A stretch of 64,000 nt of DNA from Actinotalea solisilvae (GTDB lineage Bacteria; Actinomycetota; Actinomycetes; Actinomycetales; Cellulomonadaceae). Below, in pieces: positions 10,016 to 17,372 of this stretch. Within the stretch, counting starts at the first letter, position 1, and every line of letters starts with the position of its first letter. Under the pieces are notes generated by a model, which was given only the letters and a program-made list of their open reading frames with translations, ran no database searches and had not been told where the DNA came from. Made by a program: the position numbers and the translations under genes. The stretch lies in contig NZ_JADDKQ010000023.1 in the NCBI RefSeq assembly GCF_016464425.1, positions 1-64,000 on the forward strand. Reading direction: 5' to 3'.

Positions 10016-10669
10016 ATGTCGTCGTCCGGCCAGCCGCCCGTCCCGCCCTCCGACGCGCCGCAGGGCGGTGGTGCACCGGTGCCGCCGTACGGCGGGCCCG
10101 GCGGCCAGGGGCAGCCCTCCGACCTCCCGCCCGTCGCGCCGCCGTACGGGCAGGCGCAGCCGTACGGGCAGTCGCAGCCCTACGACCACGGGCAGCCGTA
10201 CGGCCAGGCGCAGCCGTACGGGCAGTCGCAGCCCTACGACCAGGGGCAGCCGTACGGCCAGGCCCAGCCCTACGGCCAGGCCCAGCCCTACGGCCAGGCT
10301 CAGCCCTACGGCCAGCCGCCGGTCGCGCCGCCGTTCGGCCAGGACGCCGCTGCCAACGGCCAGCCGTACGGCCCCGCGTACGGGCAGGCCTACGGACCGC
10401 AGTACGGACAGGCCTACGGGCCGCAGTACGGGCAGCCGCAGGCGCCGGCGGGAGCGCCCGCCCTCTCGATCGTGGCGTTCGTGCTCTCGGCGATCGCCCT
10501 GCTCTTCGTGCCGATCCTCTTCGGGGGCGGCGCGATCGTGTGCGCCGTCGTCGCGCAGCGGCGGCACGAGAAGCCGGCGCGTGCGGCGCTCGTCGTCTCG
10601 ATCGTGTGCACGGTCCTGGGTGTCGTGATCGGCGCCATCGTGGGGCTGCAGGCCTACGGGAACCTCTGA
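10016..10669 (+). CDS. Pro/Gln/Tyr-repeat membrane protein with DUF4190-like domain
   Basis: The 217-residue product starts with a low-complexity cytoplasmic region (about residues 1-145) built of PYGQ units (QPYGQAQPYGQSQPYDHGQ style), then has two TM helices separated by a short loop (ALSIVAFVLSAIALLFVPIL, then AALVVSIVCTVLGVVIGAIV), the DUF4190 pattern. Similar actinobacterial proteins carry disordered Tyr/Gln-rich heads; function is unknown. GAGGAG precedes the ATG at 10016. The repeat is mirrored in the DNA as tandem GGCCAGGCCCAGCCCTAC units around 10195-10320, so copy number may vary between strains. Confidence 0.8.
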   Translation: MSSSGQPPVPPSDAPQGGGAPVPPYGGPGGQGQPSDLPPVAPPYGQAQPYGQSQPYDHGQPYGQAQPYGQSQPYDQGQPYGQAQPYGQAQPYGQAQPYGQPPVAPPFGQDAAANGQPYGPAYGQAYGPQYGQAYGPQYGQPQAPAGAPALSIVAFVLSAIALLFVPILFGGGAIVCAVVAQRRHEKPARAALVVSIVCTVLGVVIGAIVGLQAYGNL

Positions 10670-10715
10670 GCAGCCTCGGGCACCGCTGAGCGCCCTCGAG
10701 GACTGCGCACGACGG

Positions 10716-10744
10716 CGCCGGCGCGACCACGGGTCGCGCCGGCG
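10716..10744. terminator. bidirectional terminator between convergent genes
   Basis: A perfect 13-bp stem (10716-10728 and 10732-10744) with a 3-base loop lies between the convergent DUF4190 and DUF4353 genes, with outer GACG/CGTC bases extending it. Confidence 0.8.
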
Positions 10745-10788
10745 TCGTCGTCCCGGCCTCGCGGGAGGGCGCAGGCCGTCTCGTCGGG

Positions 10789-12723
10789 TCAGGCGGCCGT
10801 GACCGTGCCGAGCACCGTCGTCCCGGCCGTGCCGCCCGCGGAGTAGCCGCCGGTGGGGCCGTCCGTCGCGCCGCCCACGACGACCTCGTAGGTGGCGCCC
10901 GCCTCGAGCGCGGCGGACGAGACGACGACGGACGCGGTCGCCTTGGCCGTCTCGAACGACGCGACGACGGTGCCGTCGTCGGCCACGAGCTGGACCACGG
11001 TGCCCGCCTCGGCGGCGCCGGAGAACGCGACGACCGCGGTGCCCTGGCCGGACGACACCGGCGTGACGAGCATGCCCGCGCTGCCGGCGGCGACGAGCGT
11101 GCCGCCCGTCACGGCGAACGTGCCGTCGACGTCGAGCGCGCCGTTGCCGTCGTCCGTCGGGCCGTGGACGACCACGGTGCCGCCGCTCATCTCCGCCGCG
11201 GCGTTGGCGTCGAGGCCGTCGCCGCCGCTGCTCACCACGACGGTGCCGCCGCCGATGCGCAGGCCCACCTCGCCCGACGTCGTGCCGCCCGGGGTGCCGC
11301 CGCCCGTCCCCGTCTCGACGAGCGTGAGGTCCTCGGCCGCGGTGCCCGCAGCGGACCCGCCCGACGTGCCGCTGGCCGTGCCGCCTGCCACGCCGGGCGC
11401 CGCGCCGACGCCGCCGCCGCGGCCGCCGCCCGGGCGCGTGCCCGTGCCCTGCGGCGGGCCGGCGGGCGCGCCGGCACCCATGCCCGCGTCGCCCGAGCCG
11501 CCCGGACCCGAGAGTCCCGAGCCGTCGGCGCCGCCGGCGACGTTGATGCCGTCGTCGGTCGCGGTGACGTCGACGGAGCCGTCGGTGATCGTCACCGTGC
11601 CGCCCTCGAGCCCTTCGTAGGACGTCGTGACCACGACGGTGCCGCCCGCCACGGTGAGCGCGCCGTCGGCGTGGGCGCCGTCGTCGGCGCTCGCGAGCGT
11701 GAGCCGGCCACCCGAGACGGTCAGCGCGCCGTTCGAGTGCAGCGCGTCGTCGGACGAGTCGAGGTCGAGCGAGCCGCCGCTGACGACGACGCTCACGCCA
11801 CCCTTGAGGCCCTTGGTCGACACGTCCTGCGTGACGGTCCCGGTGCTGCCGCCGCCCGCCGTGACGGCGAGCGTGCCGCCCGTGACGAGCGCGTCCGTGA
11901 ACGCGTCGACGCCGTCGCCGTCCGCCACGACGGTCACCTCGCCGCCGTTCACGGCGACGTAGCCCGCGGCCGCGTCCTCCTCGTCGTCTGACCGGAGGCC
12001 GTCGCCCCCGGCGGTGAGCGTGAGCACGCCGTCGTCGACCACGACGTAGTCCTTGCCGCGCAGCGCGTCGTCGACGGCCTCGACCGTGACCGCTCCGCCG
12101 GCGACGACGAGCCCGTCCTTGCTCGCGATGCCGTCGGCGCTGCGGCCCTGGACGGTGAGCGAGCCCGTGCCGGCGATGGTGAGGTCGGCGGCGCTGAAGA
12201 GCGCGGCGTTCGGCGCGTCCTCGCCGGTGACGAGGTACTGGGTCGCGTCCGTGAGGATGTTCTCCGTGCCCTCGGCGAGCTCGACGACGACCTCCTCGGC
12301 GTCGGTGACGACGAGCGCGCTGCCCGTGGGGCTCGTGATGTCGACGCCGTCGAGCACGAGGCGCACGATGCCGTCGTCTGCCGTCGCGACGACCACCTGG
12401 CCCTCGAACGTCCCGCTCAGGCGGTAGGTGCCGGCGGCGGTCACGGTGACGACGCCGTCCGTGACGCTCACGGCGTCGGACGTGCTCGTCGCGGACGTCC
12501 CGTCGAGGGTCACGGCCTCCTCGCTCGCGGTGTCCCAGACGTGGTCCTCCGCGTCGTCGTGGTCGACGAGGTTCTCGGTCGTCGCCGCCTCCACGGAGGT
12601 CGACGTGGTGGCGGTGGTCGACGTCGTGGACGACGCCGCGGGCGTGGCCGCCGTGCTGCAGCCGCCGACGAGGGCGAGGGCTGCGGCGAGCGGCAGGAGG
12701 CGGGGGGTGCGGGGGAGTCGCAT
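10789..12723 (-). CDS. DUF4353 carbohydrate-binding-type lipoprotein (Cthe_2159-like)
   Basis: The 644-residue protein has a lipoprotein signal (LPLAAALALVGGCSTAATP) and a Ser/Thr linker, then repeated beta-strand units with recurring TVTITDGSVDV- and GALTVSGGRLTL-like phrases, the pattern of the DUF4353 right-handed beta-helix. The founding member, Cthe_2159, binds cellulose and polygalacturonate. A Gly-rich insertion (about residues 415-470) and GTG/GGT repeats interrupt the helix. The protein would sit on the outer face of the membrane. Bacterial VTC and DUF4956 genes often neighbour DUF4353 and CotH genes, as here, although no CotH gene is seen. The ATG at 12723 gives the lipobox. Confidence 0.85.
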   Translation of the reverse strand: MRLPRTPRLLPLAAALALVGGCSTAATPAASSTTSTTATTSTSVEAATTENLVDHDDAEDHVWDTASEEAVTLDGTSATSTSDAVSVTDGVVTVTAAGTYRLSGTFEGQVVVATADDGIVRLVLDGVDITSPTGSALVVTDAEEVVVELAEGTENILTDATQYLVTGEDAPNAALFSAADLTIAGTGSLTVQGRSADGIASKDGLVVAGGAVTVEAVDDALRGKDYVVVDDGVLTLTAGGDGLRSDDEEDAAAGYVAVNGGEVTVVADGDGVDAFTDALVTGGTLAVTAGGGSTGTVTQDVSTKGLKGGVSVVVSGGSLDLDSSDDALHSNGALTVSGGRLTLASADDGAHADGALTVAGGTVVVTTSYEGLEGGTVTITDGSVDVTATDDGINVAGGADGSGLSGPGGSGDAGMGAGAPAGPPQGTGTRPGGGRGGGVGAAPGVAGGTASGTSGGSAAGTAAEDLTLVETGTGGGTPGGTTSGEVGLRIGGGTVVVSSGGDGLDANAAAEMSGGTVVVHGPTDDGNGALDVDGTFAVTGGTLVAAGSAGMLVTPVSSGQGTAVVAFSGAAEAGTVVQLVADDGTVVASFETAKATASVVVSSAALEAGATYEVVVGGATDGPTGGYSAGGTAGTTVLGTVTAA

Positions 12724-12785
12724 GAGGTGCTCCGGTGATGTCGGTGGTGCGGGTGGGGTGGTGGTCCGAGCGTGCGCGGCCGCGC

Positions 12786-12829
12786 TGTGCCGTCCCGGTG
12801 CGGTCCCTGTGGGCCGGCTGAGCGCAGTG
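12786..12829 (+). promoter_or_regulatory. four-box 11-bp direct-repeat operator, copy 1
   Basis: Boxes at 12786 (TGTGCC), 12797 (GGTGCG), 12808 (TGTGGG) and 12819 (TGAGCG) are phased at 11 bp. It lies 63 bp upstream of the DUF4353 start and reads opposite to the gene. The third box, TGTGGGCCGGC, matches those of copies 2-4. It is a predicted target of the OmpR-type regulator at 14437. Confidence 0.55.
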
Positions 12830-12851
12830 CCGCGACCGAGGTCCCGTGCGG

Positions 12852-13652
12852 TCAGGCCTCGAGGAAGGGGTGCCGGCGCAGCACGGGGCGCCAGCGTGAG
12901 GCCGGCAGCGCCGGCGCGAGCGCCGCGAGACCGGTCGCGTACTTGGAGATCCGGCTCGGCCGGTGGCCCGCACGCCACAGGAGGTGGTCGACGGCCGAGG
13001 CGTGCCCGGCCGTCTTGGTCTCCACGACGACGCGGTCCGGGAGGGCGACGCGGCGTCCCGCCCCTGCGTGGAGCCCGACGACCGCGTCGGGCGTGAGCGT
13101 GCAGACGAGCTCGGTGTCGAGGGTCACGCGGCTGTCGTCGTCGGGCAGGTGCAGCGTGGAGCGCTGGTAGCGGGTCACGAGCGTGGGGCGCAGCGGCGCG
13201 GGCGGCGCGGTCACGCCCGCTGCGCCGAGGACGGCGTCGACGAAGCCGGTGCCGTCGGACGTGAGGTGCGCGGGGTCGGCGTCGTGCGGGGCCCGGTGCT
13301 TGACGGTGCGGCCGCGGCGGTCGCGCGTCTTGACCTCGAGCCAGCGCTCGTCCGACGCGAGGTAGGTGCGCGTGCGGACCTTCCACCGCAGCGGGCGTCG
13401 CCGCGCCGCGAGCAGGTACGAGTCGAGGGCGGCGGTGTCGAAGTACACGGACGCGTAGCCGAAGGTGCGCTCGCCGTCGATCTCGAGCACGCGTGCGGTG
13501 CCGCGGAGCCGGTCGAGGAGCCGCGCGGCGTCGTCGACCGGGACGACGTACTTGCGGTCGACCCGCGTGAGCAGCGCGGCGCGGGCGGTGAGCTCGTCGA
13601 GCCCCAGCGGGGCGAGCTCGGTGACGGGCAGGTGGTCGGCGGTCACGGTCAT
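12852..13652 (-). CDS. VTC domain polyphosphate polymerase family protein
   Basis: The 266-residue protein consists of a VTC/CYTH-like tunnel domain. Basic and acidic tunnel residues are visible in LLTRVDRKYVVP, KVRTRTYL, WLEVKTRDRRGRTVKHR, VTRYQRSTL and VVVETKTAGH. Eukaryotic VTC4 polymerises ATP gamma-phosphate into polyphosphate; bacterial homologues are usually paired with DUF4956 membrane proteins, and their product is less certain. The ATG at 13652 overlaps the stop of the upstream DUF4956 gene (ATGA), so the two are translationally coupled. The C-terminus lies near the DUF4353 promoter region. Confidence 0.88.
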   Translation of the reverse strand: MTVTADHLPVTELAPLGLDELTARAALLTRVDRKYVVPVDDAARLLDRLRGTARVLEIDGERTFGYASVYFDTAALDSYLLAARRRPLRWKVRTRTYLASDERWLEVKTRDRRGRTVKHRAPHDADPAHLTSDGTGFVDAVLGAAGVTAPPAPLRPTLVTRYQRSTLHLPDDDSRVTLDTELVCTLTPDAVVGLHAGAGRRVALPDRVVVETKTAGHASAVDHLLWRAGHRPSRISKYATGLAALAPALPASRWRPVLRRHPFLEA

Positions 13653-14236
13653 CGGGTCCCGCCCGTCGTCGTGCGGACGCGCGCCGGGACGGAGGCGCCG
13701 ACCTCGTACCGGACGTCCACGAGGGTCGTGTCGAGGACGAGGTCGACCTCCTGCACGACGGCGACGTGCACGCGGGCCCCGAGCAGCTGCTCGAGGTGCG
13801 CGACGAGCGCCGTGTGGTCGGTGAAGGCCGCGTCGAGGTGCATGAGCTGCGCGCGGTACCGGGGGAGGAGGCGTGGGTGGTCGCCGACCGCGAGCACGAG
13901 GACCACCAGCGCGCTCATCGCCACGACGGCCGCGAGCGGCGTCGCGGCGAGCCCGGCCACGAGGCCGAGCGCGAGCGCCGAGAAGTAGTAGGCGACCTCG
14001 TGCTGGCCGAGCTCGGTCGAGCGGAGCCGGATGATCGAGAGGACGCCGAAGAGACCCAGGCCGAGGCCGGCGCCGACCGTCGTGGCGCCCAGCGTCGCCG
14101 CGACCGCGAGGACCCCGACGTTGACGCCGAGGTAGGCGACCACGAGCTCGCGACGCCGGTGCCGGCGGACGTAGAGCGTCGTGAGGACGGTGATCGCGAC
14201 GAGGTCGACGAGGTAGGGCAGGAGGGTCGTGGTCAT
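13649..14236 (-). CDS. DUF4956 integral membrane protein
   Basis: The 195-residue protein has about four TM helices in the first 120 residues (PYLVDLVAITVLTTLYV, ELVVAYLGVNVGVLAVAATL, GLGLGLFGVLSIIRLR, then ALALGLVAGLAATPLAAVVA). The conserved cytoplasmic phrase FGVLSIIRLRSTELGQHEVAYYF is the DUF4956 signature, and a soluble C-terminal domain follows. The family accompanies VTC-domain proteins and may anchor them or pass product across the membrane; this is inference from co-occurrence. It is first in a two-gene leftward operon. Confidence 0.87.
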   Translation of the reverse strand: MTTTLLPYLVDLVAITVLTTLYVRRHRRRELVVAYLGVNVGVLAVAATLGATTVGAGLGLGLFGVLSIIRLRSTELGQHEVAYYFSALALGLVAGLAATPLAAVVAMSALVVLVLAVGDHPRLLPRYRAQLMHLDAAFTDHTALVAHLEQLLGARVHVAVVQEVDLVLDTTLVDVRYEVGASVPARVRTTTGGTR

Positions 14237-14290
14237 GGGTGCTCCAGGGTCGGTGGTGCGAGGTGCTGGAGCGACTCTGGGAGGCGCCTC

Positions 14291-14334
14291 TGTGGGCCCG
14301 CTGCGCCGACCCTGTGAGCCGGTTGTGAGGCGCG
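14291..14334 (+). promoter_or_regulatory. four-box 11-bp direct-repeat operator, copy 2
   Basis: Boxes at 14291 (TGTGGG), 14302 (TGCGCC), 14313 (TGTGAG) and 14324 (TGTGAG) are 11 bp apart. The last two form a perfect TGTGAG direct repeat, as in OmpR-family operators. It lies 55 bp upstream of the DUF4956 start and reads opposite to this gene. Confidence 0.7.
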
Positions 14335-14369
14335 GCGCCGTGCCCGGGTGCTTGCGGCGCGCTGCGGGG

Positions 14370-14413
14370 AGGCGTCCACAGCGGGCTCACAGACTCGTCC
14401 CAGGCGACGCACG
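14370..14413 (-). promoter_or_regulatory. four-box 11-bp direct-repeat operator, copy 3
   Basis: Read on the minus strand, boxes start at 14413 (CGTGCG), 14402 (TGGGAC), 14391 (TGTGAG) and 14380 (TGTGGA). It lies 24 bp upstream of the response-regulator start and reads opposite to the gene, as at the other three sites, implying autoregulation. Confidence 0.65.
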
Positions 14414-14436
14414 GGCACGGGGCGGACCATGGGCGC

Positions 14437-15186
14437 ATGAGCAGCCGCCCCGCCTCCGCGCCCGACGTCCTCACCCGGCCGGACGGCTCGCCGATCCGCG
14501 CGCTCGTCGTCGACGACGAGCCGGCGCTCGGCGACCTCCTGTCGACCGTCCTGCGGTACGAGGGCTGGCAGGTCGAGACGGCCCTGACCGGGCAGGCCGC
14601 GATCCGCGCCGCGCGGGCGCAGGCGCCCGACGTCGTCGTCCTCGACGTCATGCTCCCCGACCTCACCGGGCTCGAGGTGCTGCGCCGCATCCGTGCCGTC
14701 CACCCTGAGGTGCCCGTGCTCTTCCTCACCGCGAAAGACGCCGTGGAGGACCGCATCGCGGGGCTCACGGCGGGGGGCGACGACTACGTGACCAAGCCGT
14801 TCAGCCTCGAGGAGGTCGTCGCCCGGCTGCGCGGGCTGCTGCGCCGCGCGGGGGCGACGGCCGCGCGCGAGGGCAGCGTCCTCGTCGTCGGGGACCTGCG
14901 GCTCGACGAGGACAGCCACGAGGTGTTCCGGGGCGCGGACGCGATCACGCTCACGGCGACCGAGTTCGAGCTGCTGCGGTTCTTCATGCGCAACCCGCGC
15001 CGCGTGCTGTCCAAGGCGCAGATCCTCGACCGGGTCTGGCAGTACGACTTCGGCGGGCAGGCCAACATCGTCGAGCTGTACGTGTCCTACCTGCGCCGCA
15101 AGGTCGACGCCGGGCGCGCGCCCATGATCCACACGCTCCGGGGCGCCGGGTACCTGCTCAAGGCGGCGGACGGGTCCGGCGCGTGA
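14437..15186 (+). CDS. OmpR/PhoB family response regulator
   Basis: The 249-residue protein has a receiver domain (IRALVVDDEPALGDLL, phospho-acceptor Asp70 in VVVLDVMLPD, switch Lys in DDYVTKPFS) and an OmpR-type winged helix (LTATEFELLRFFMRNPRRVL, then the YVSYLRRKVD recognition helix and the HTLRGAGYLL wing). It resembles the actinobacterial TrcR/MprA group. The stop overlaps the GTG of the kinase gene by 4 bases, so the pair is coupled. Four identical-architecture direct-repeat sites in the surrounding 4 kb are likely its targets. Confidence 0.95.
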   Translation: MSSRPASAPDVLTRPDGSPIRALVVDDEPALGDLLSTVLRYEGWQVETALTGQAAIRAARAQAPDVVVLDVMLPDLTGLEVLRRIRAVHPEVPVLFLTAKDAVEDRIAGLTAGGDDYVTKPFSLEEVVARLRGLLRRAGATAAREGSVLVVGDLRLDEDSHEVFRGADAITLTATEFELLRFFMRNPRRVLSKAQILDRVWQYDFGGQANIVELYVSYLRRKVDAGRAPMIHTLRGAGYLLKAADGSGA

Positions 15187-16778
15187 GGTGGACCCTGCGG
15201 CGGCGGCTCGTCGCCGTGCTCGTCGGGCTGCTCGTCACGGTCGCCGCCGTCATGGGTGCCGTGTCGACGCTCGCGCTGCGCGGCTCGCTCGTCGACCAGC
15301 TCGACGAGGGGCTCGAGGCGTCGAGCGACCGCGCGCTCTCGGCGCAGGACGGTCAGGGCGACCGCGACCGCGGCCCGGGCGGGCCGCCGTCGGCGTGGGA
15401 CGACGGCGACGGGGGCGACGCGCCGCCGCCGGGCCTCGACGCACCCGGCCAGGGCGCCGGGACCGTCAACCTGACGGTCGACGACGGCACCGCGGTCGGT
15501 GGCTTCATCGACGCCGACGGCAGCCTCCGGCGGCTCACGGACGCCCAGGTCGCGACGCTCGAGGACGTCGAGCCCGACGAGGGCCCGACGACGGTCGACC
15601 TCGAGGAGCTGGGACGCTACCGGGTGCTCGCGGCCACCGGCCGCGACGGCGACCTCGTCGTCACCGGGCTCTCCACCGCCGTCGCCGACGCGACGGTGCG
15701 GGAGTACCTCGTCGCGGAGGTGCTCGTCGCGGCGGCCGGGATCACGCTCGCCGCCGTCGCCGGGGGTGCGCTGGTGCGGCGCGAGCTCGAGCCGCTCGAG
15801 CGGGTGGCGTCGACCGCGGCGCGCGTGTCCGAGCTGCCGCTGCACGAGGGCGAGGTGGTCATCGGCGAGCGCGTCCCGGAACGCGACACGGACCCCTCGA
15901 CCGAGGTGGGCCAGGTGGGCGCCGCGCTCAACCGGCTCCTCGGTCACGTCGAGGGCGCGCTCGCGTCCCGGCACGAGAGCGAGACGCAGGTGCGGCGCTT
16001 CGTCGCCGACGCGAGCCACGAGCTGCGCACGCCGCTCGCGTCGATCCGCGGGTACGCCGAGCTGGTCCGCCGGATGCCCGGCGAGCTGCCGCCCGACGCC
16101 GTGCGCGCGATGGAGCGCGTCGAGTCGGAGTCGCGGCGCATGACGACGCTCGTCGAGGACATGCTGCTCCTCGCGCGCCTCGACGCGGGCCGCCCGCTCG
16201 ACCGCTCGCCGGTGGACCTCACGGTGCTGGCGGTGGACGCCGTCGCGGACGCGCACGCAGCCGGGCCGGACCACCGCTGGCGGCTGGAGCTCGCCGGGTC
16301 GTCGGGGGCGGGAGGCGTCGACGGGCCGGACGTCGACCGTGCCGGGGCGCCGGAGCTCCGCGACCCGGCAGAGGCGGGCGACCCGCCGGACGACGTCGTC
16401 CCGGACGCTGTCGTCCCGGGCGACGAGGACCGCCTGCGCCAGGTGCTCGCCAACCTCCTCGCGAACGCGCGCGTGCACACGCCGGCGGGCACCACGGTGA
16501 CGACCACGGTGCGGCGGGACGGCGGGTCCGTCGTGGTCGAGGTCGCCGACGACGGCCCCGGCATCCCCGTCGCGCAGCAGCCCACGCTCTTCCAGCGCTT
16601 CACGCGGGGCGATGCCGCACGCTCGCCCGGGAGCGGCTCGACGGGCCTCGGCCTCGCGATCGTGGACGCGGTGGTGCGCGCGCACGGCGGCCGTCTCGCC
16701 GTCGAGAGCGTCCCGGGTGACACCCGGGTCACGGTGGTCCTGCCCGCGGCGCCGCCCTCGGACGCCGAGGCGCGCTGA
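15183..16778 (+). CDS. sensor histidine kinase
   Basis: The 531-residue protein has TM1 near residues 8-34, an acidic Gly/Asp-rich extracytoplasmic domain (to about 178), TM2 near 180-200, a HAMP segment, a dimerisation/phospho-acceptor region (VADASHELRTPLASIRG, His279), the N box (LANLLANARVHTP), and G1/G2 boxes (ADDGPGIPV, STGLGLAIVDAVV). An unusual Asp/Pro-rich insertion, about 375-420, lies between HisKA and the ATPase N box. It partners the regulator at 14437. The GTG start is fixed by the GTGA overlap. Confidence 0.95.
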   Translation: MRWTLRRRLVAVLVGLLVTVAAVMGAVSTLALRGSLVDQLDEGLEASSDRALSAQDGQGDRDRGPGGPPSAWDDGDGGDAPPPGLDAPGQGAGTVNLTVDDGTAVGGFIDADGSLRRLTDAQVATLEDVEPDEGPTTVDLEELGRYRVLAATGRDGDLVVTGLSTAVADATVREYLVAEVLVAAAGITLAAVAGGALVRRELEPLERVASTAARVSELPLHEGEVVIGERVPERDTDPSTEVGQVGAALNRLLGHVEGALASRHESETQVRRFVADASHELRTPLASIRGYAELVRRMPGELPPDAVRAMERVESESRRMTTLVEDMLLLARLDAGRPLDRSPVDLTVLAVDAVADAHAAGPDHRWRLELAGSSGAGGVDGPDVDRAGAPELRDPAEAGDPPDDVVPDAVVPGDEDRLRQVLANLLANARVHTPAGTTVTTTVRRDGGSVVVEVADDGPGIPVAQQPTLFQRFTRGDAARSPGSGSTGLGLAIVDAVVRAHGGRLAVESVPGDTRVTVVLPAAPPSDAEAR

Positions 16779-16781
16779 CCC

Positions 16782-16825
16782 GTCGGTGCACAGCCTGCTC
16801 ACAGGCGCGGGCGACCGTGGGCACA
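16782..16825 (-). promoter_or_regulatory. four-box 11-bp direct-repeat operator, copy 4
   Basis: Read on the minus strand, boxes start at 16825 (TGTGCC), 16814 (TCGCCC), 16803 (TGTGAG) and 16792 (TGTGCA). It starts 3 bases after the kinase stop codon and ends 64 bp upstream of the small membrane protein gene, reading opposite to this gene. Confidence 0.65.
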
Positions 16826-16888
16826 GGTTCGCGCGGTCCCCTGGTGCCTCGACCACCGGACGACCAGCACGTCCCACGAGGAGACGCC

Positions 16889-17314
16889 ATGACCACCGCA
16901 CCGACAGGACCGCAGGACGGCCCGCACGACGCCGCAGCACCCGACGCGACGCCCACCGGAACCCAGGCGGACGGGGCGACGCCCGGGGCGGAGCACGCCG
17001 TCGCGGCGCCGCCGCCGACCCCGACGCGCACCATGCCCACCGCCCGCGAGCGCGTCGTCGCGCGGCCCTGGCTCGCCCTCGGCCTCACGGCCGTGCTCGC
17101 TGCCGGCCTCGCGGGCGGCACGGGCTTCGCGGTCGGTCACGCCGTGGGCGACGAGGGCGGTCCCGGTCTCGAGCGGCACGGCGGTCCCTGGGGCGACGAG
17201 GGCGTGCTGCCGGGCGGCCCGGGCGGGCGTCCCGGCGACGGCTGGCGCGGTCGCGACGACCGTGCCGACGCGTCACCCGAGGACCTGCCCGACGACGCGT
17301 CGTCCGGCACCTAG
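16889..17314 (+). CDS. small single-pass membrane protein, Asp/Gly-rich, predicted two-component target
   Basis: The 141-residue product has a Thr/Pro/Ala-rich cytoplasmic head (about residues 1-65), one TM helix (WLALGLTAVLAAGLAGGTGF) and an outward Gly/Asp/Arg-rich tail (GGPWGDEGVLPGGPGGRPGD style). No family is recognised. GAGGAG precedes the ATG at 16889. It follows the kinase gene but has its own predicted regulator site, and a terminator follows directly. Being adjacent and sharing the operator, it may be a partner or output of this two-component system; this is inference. Confidence 0.75.
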   Translation: MTTAPTGPQDGPHDAAAPDATPTGTQADGATPGAEHAVAAPPPTPTRTMPTARERVVARPWLALGLTAVLAAGLAGGTGFAVGHAVGDEGGPGLERHGGPWGDEGVLPGGPGGRPGDGWRGRDDRADASPEDLPDDASSGT

Positions 17315-17317
17315 ACC

Positions 17318-17354
17318 ACCGCGCGCCCGGCTCCCCCCTGGTCGGGCGCGCGGT
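17318..17354. terminator. terminator between convergent genes
   Basis: The 13-bp stem (17318-17330 with 17342-17354, one G-T pair at the loop end) and 11-base loop directly follow the stop codon at 17314. It can serve both the rightward gene and the leftward EAL gene. Confidence 0.8.
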
Positions 17355-17372
17355 GCACTCCCGGCGGGACGG

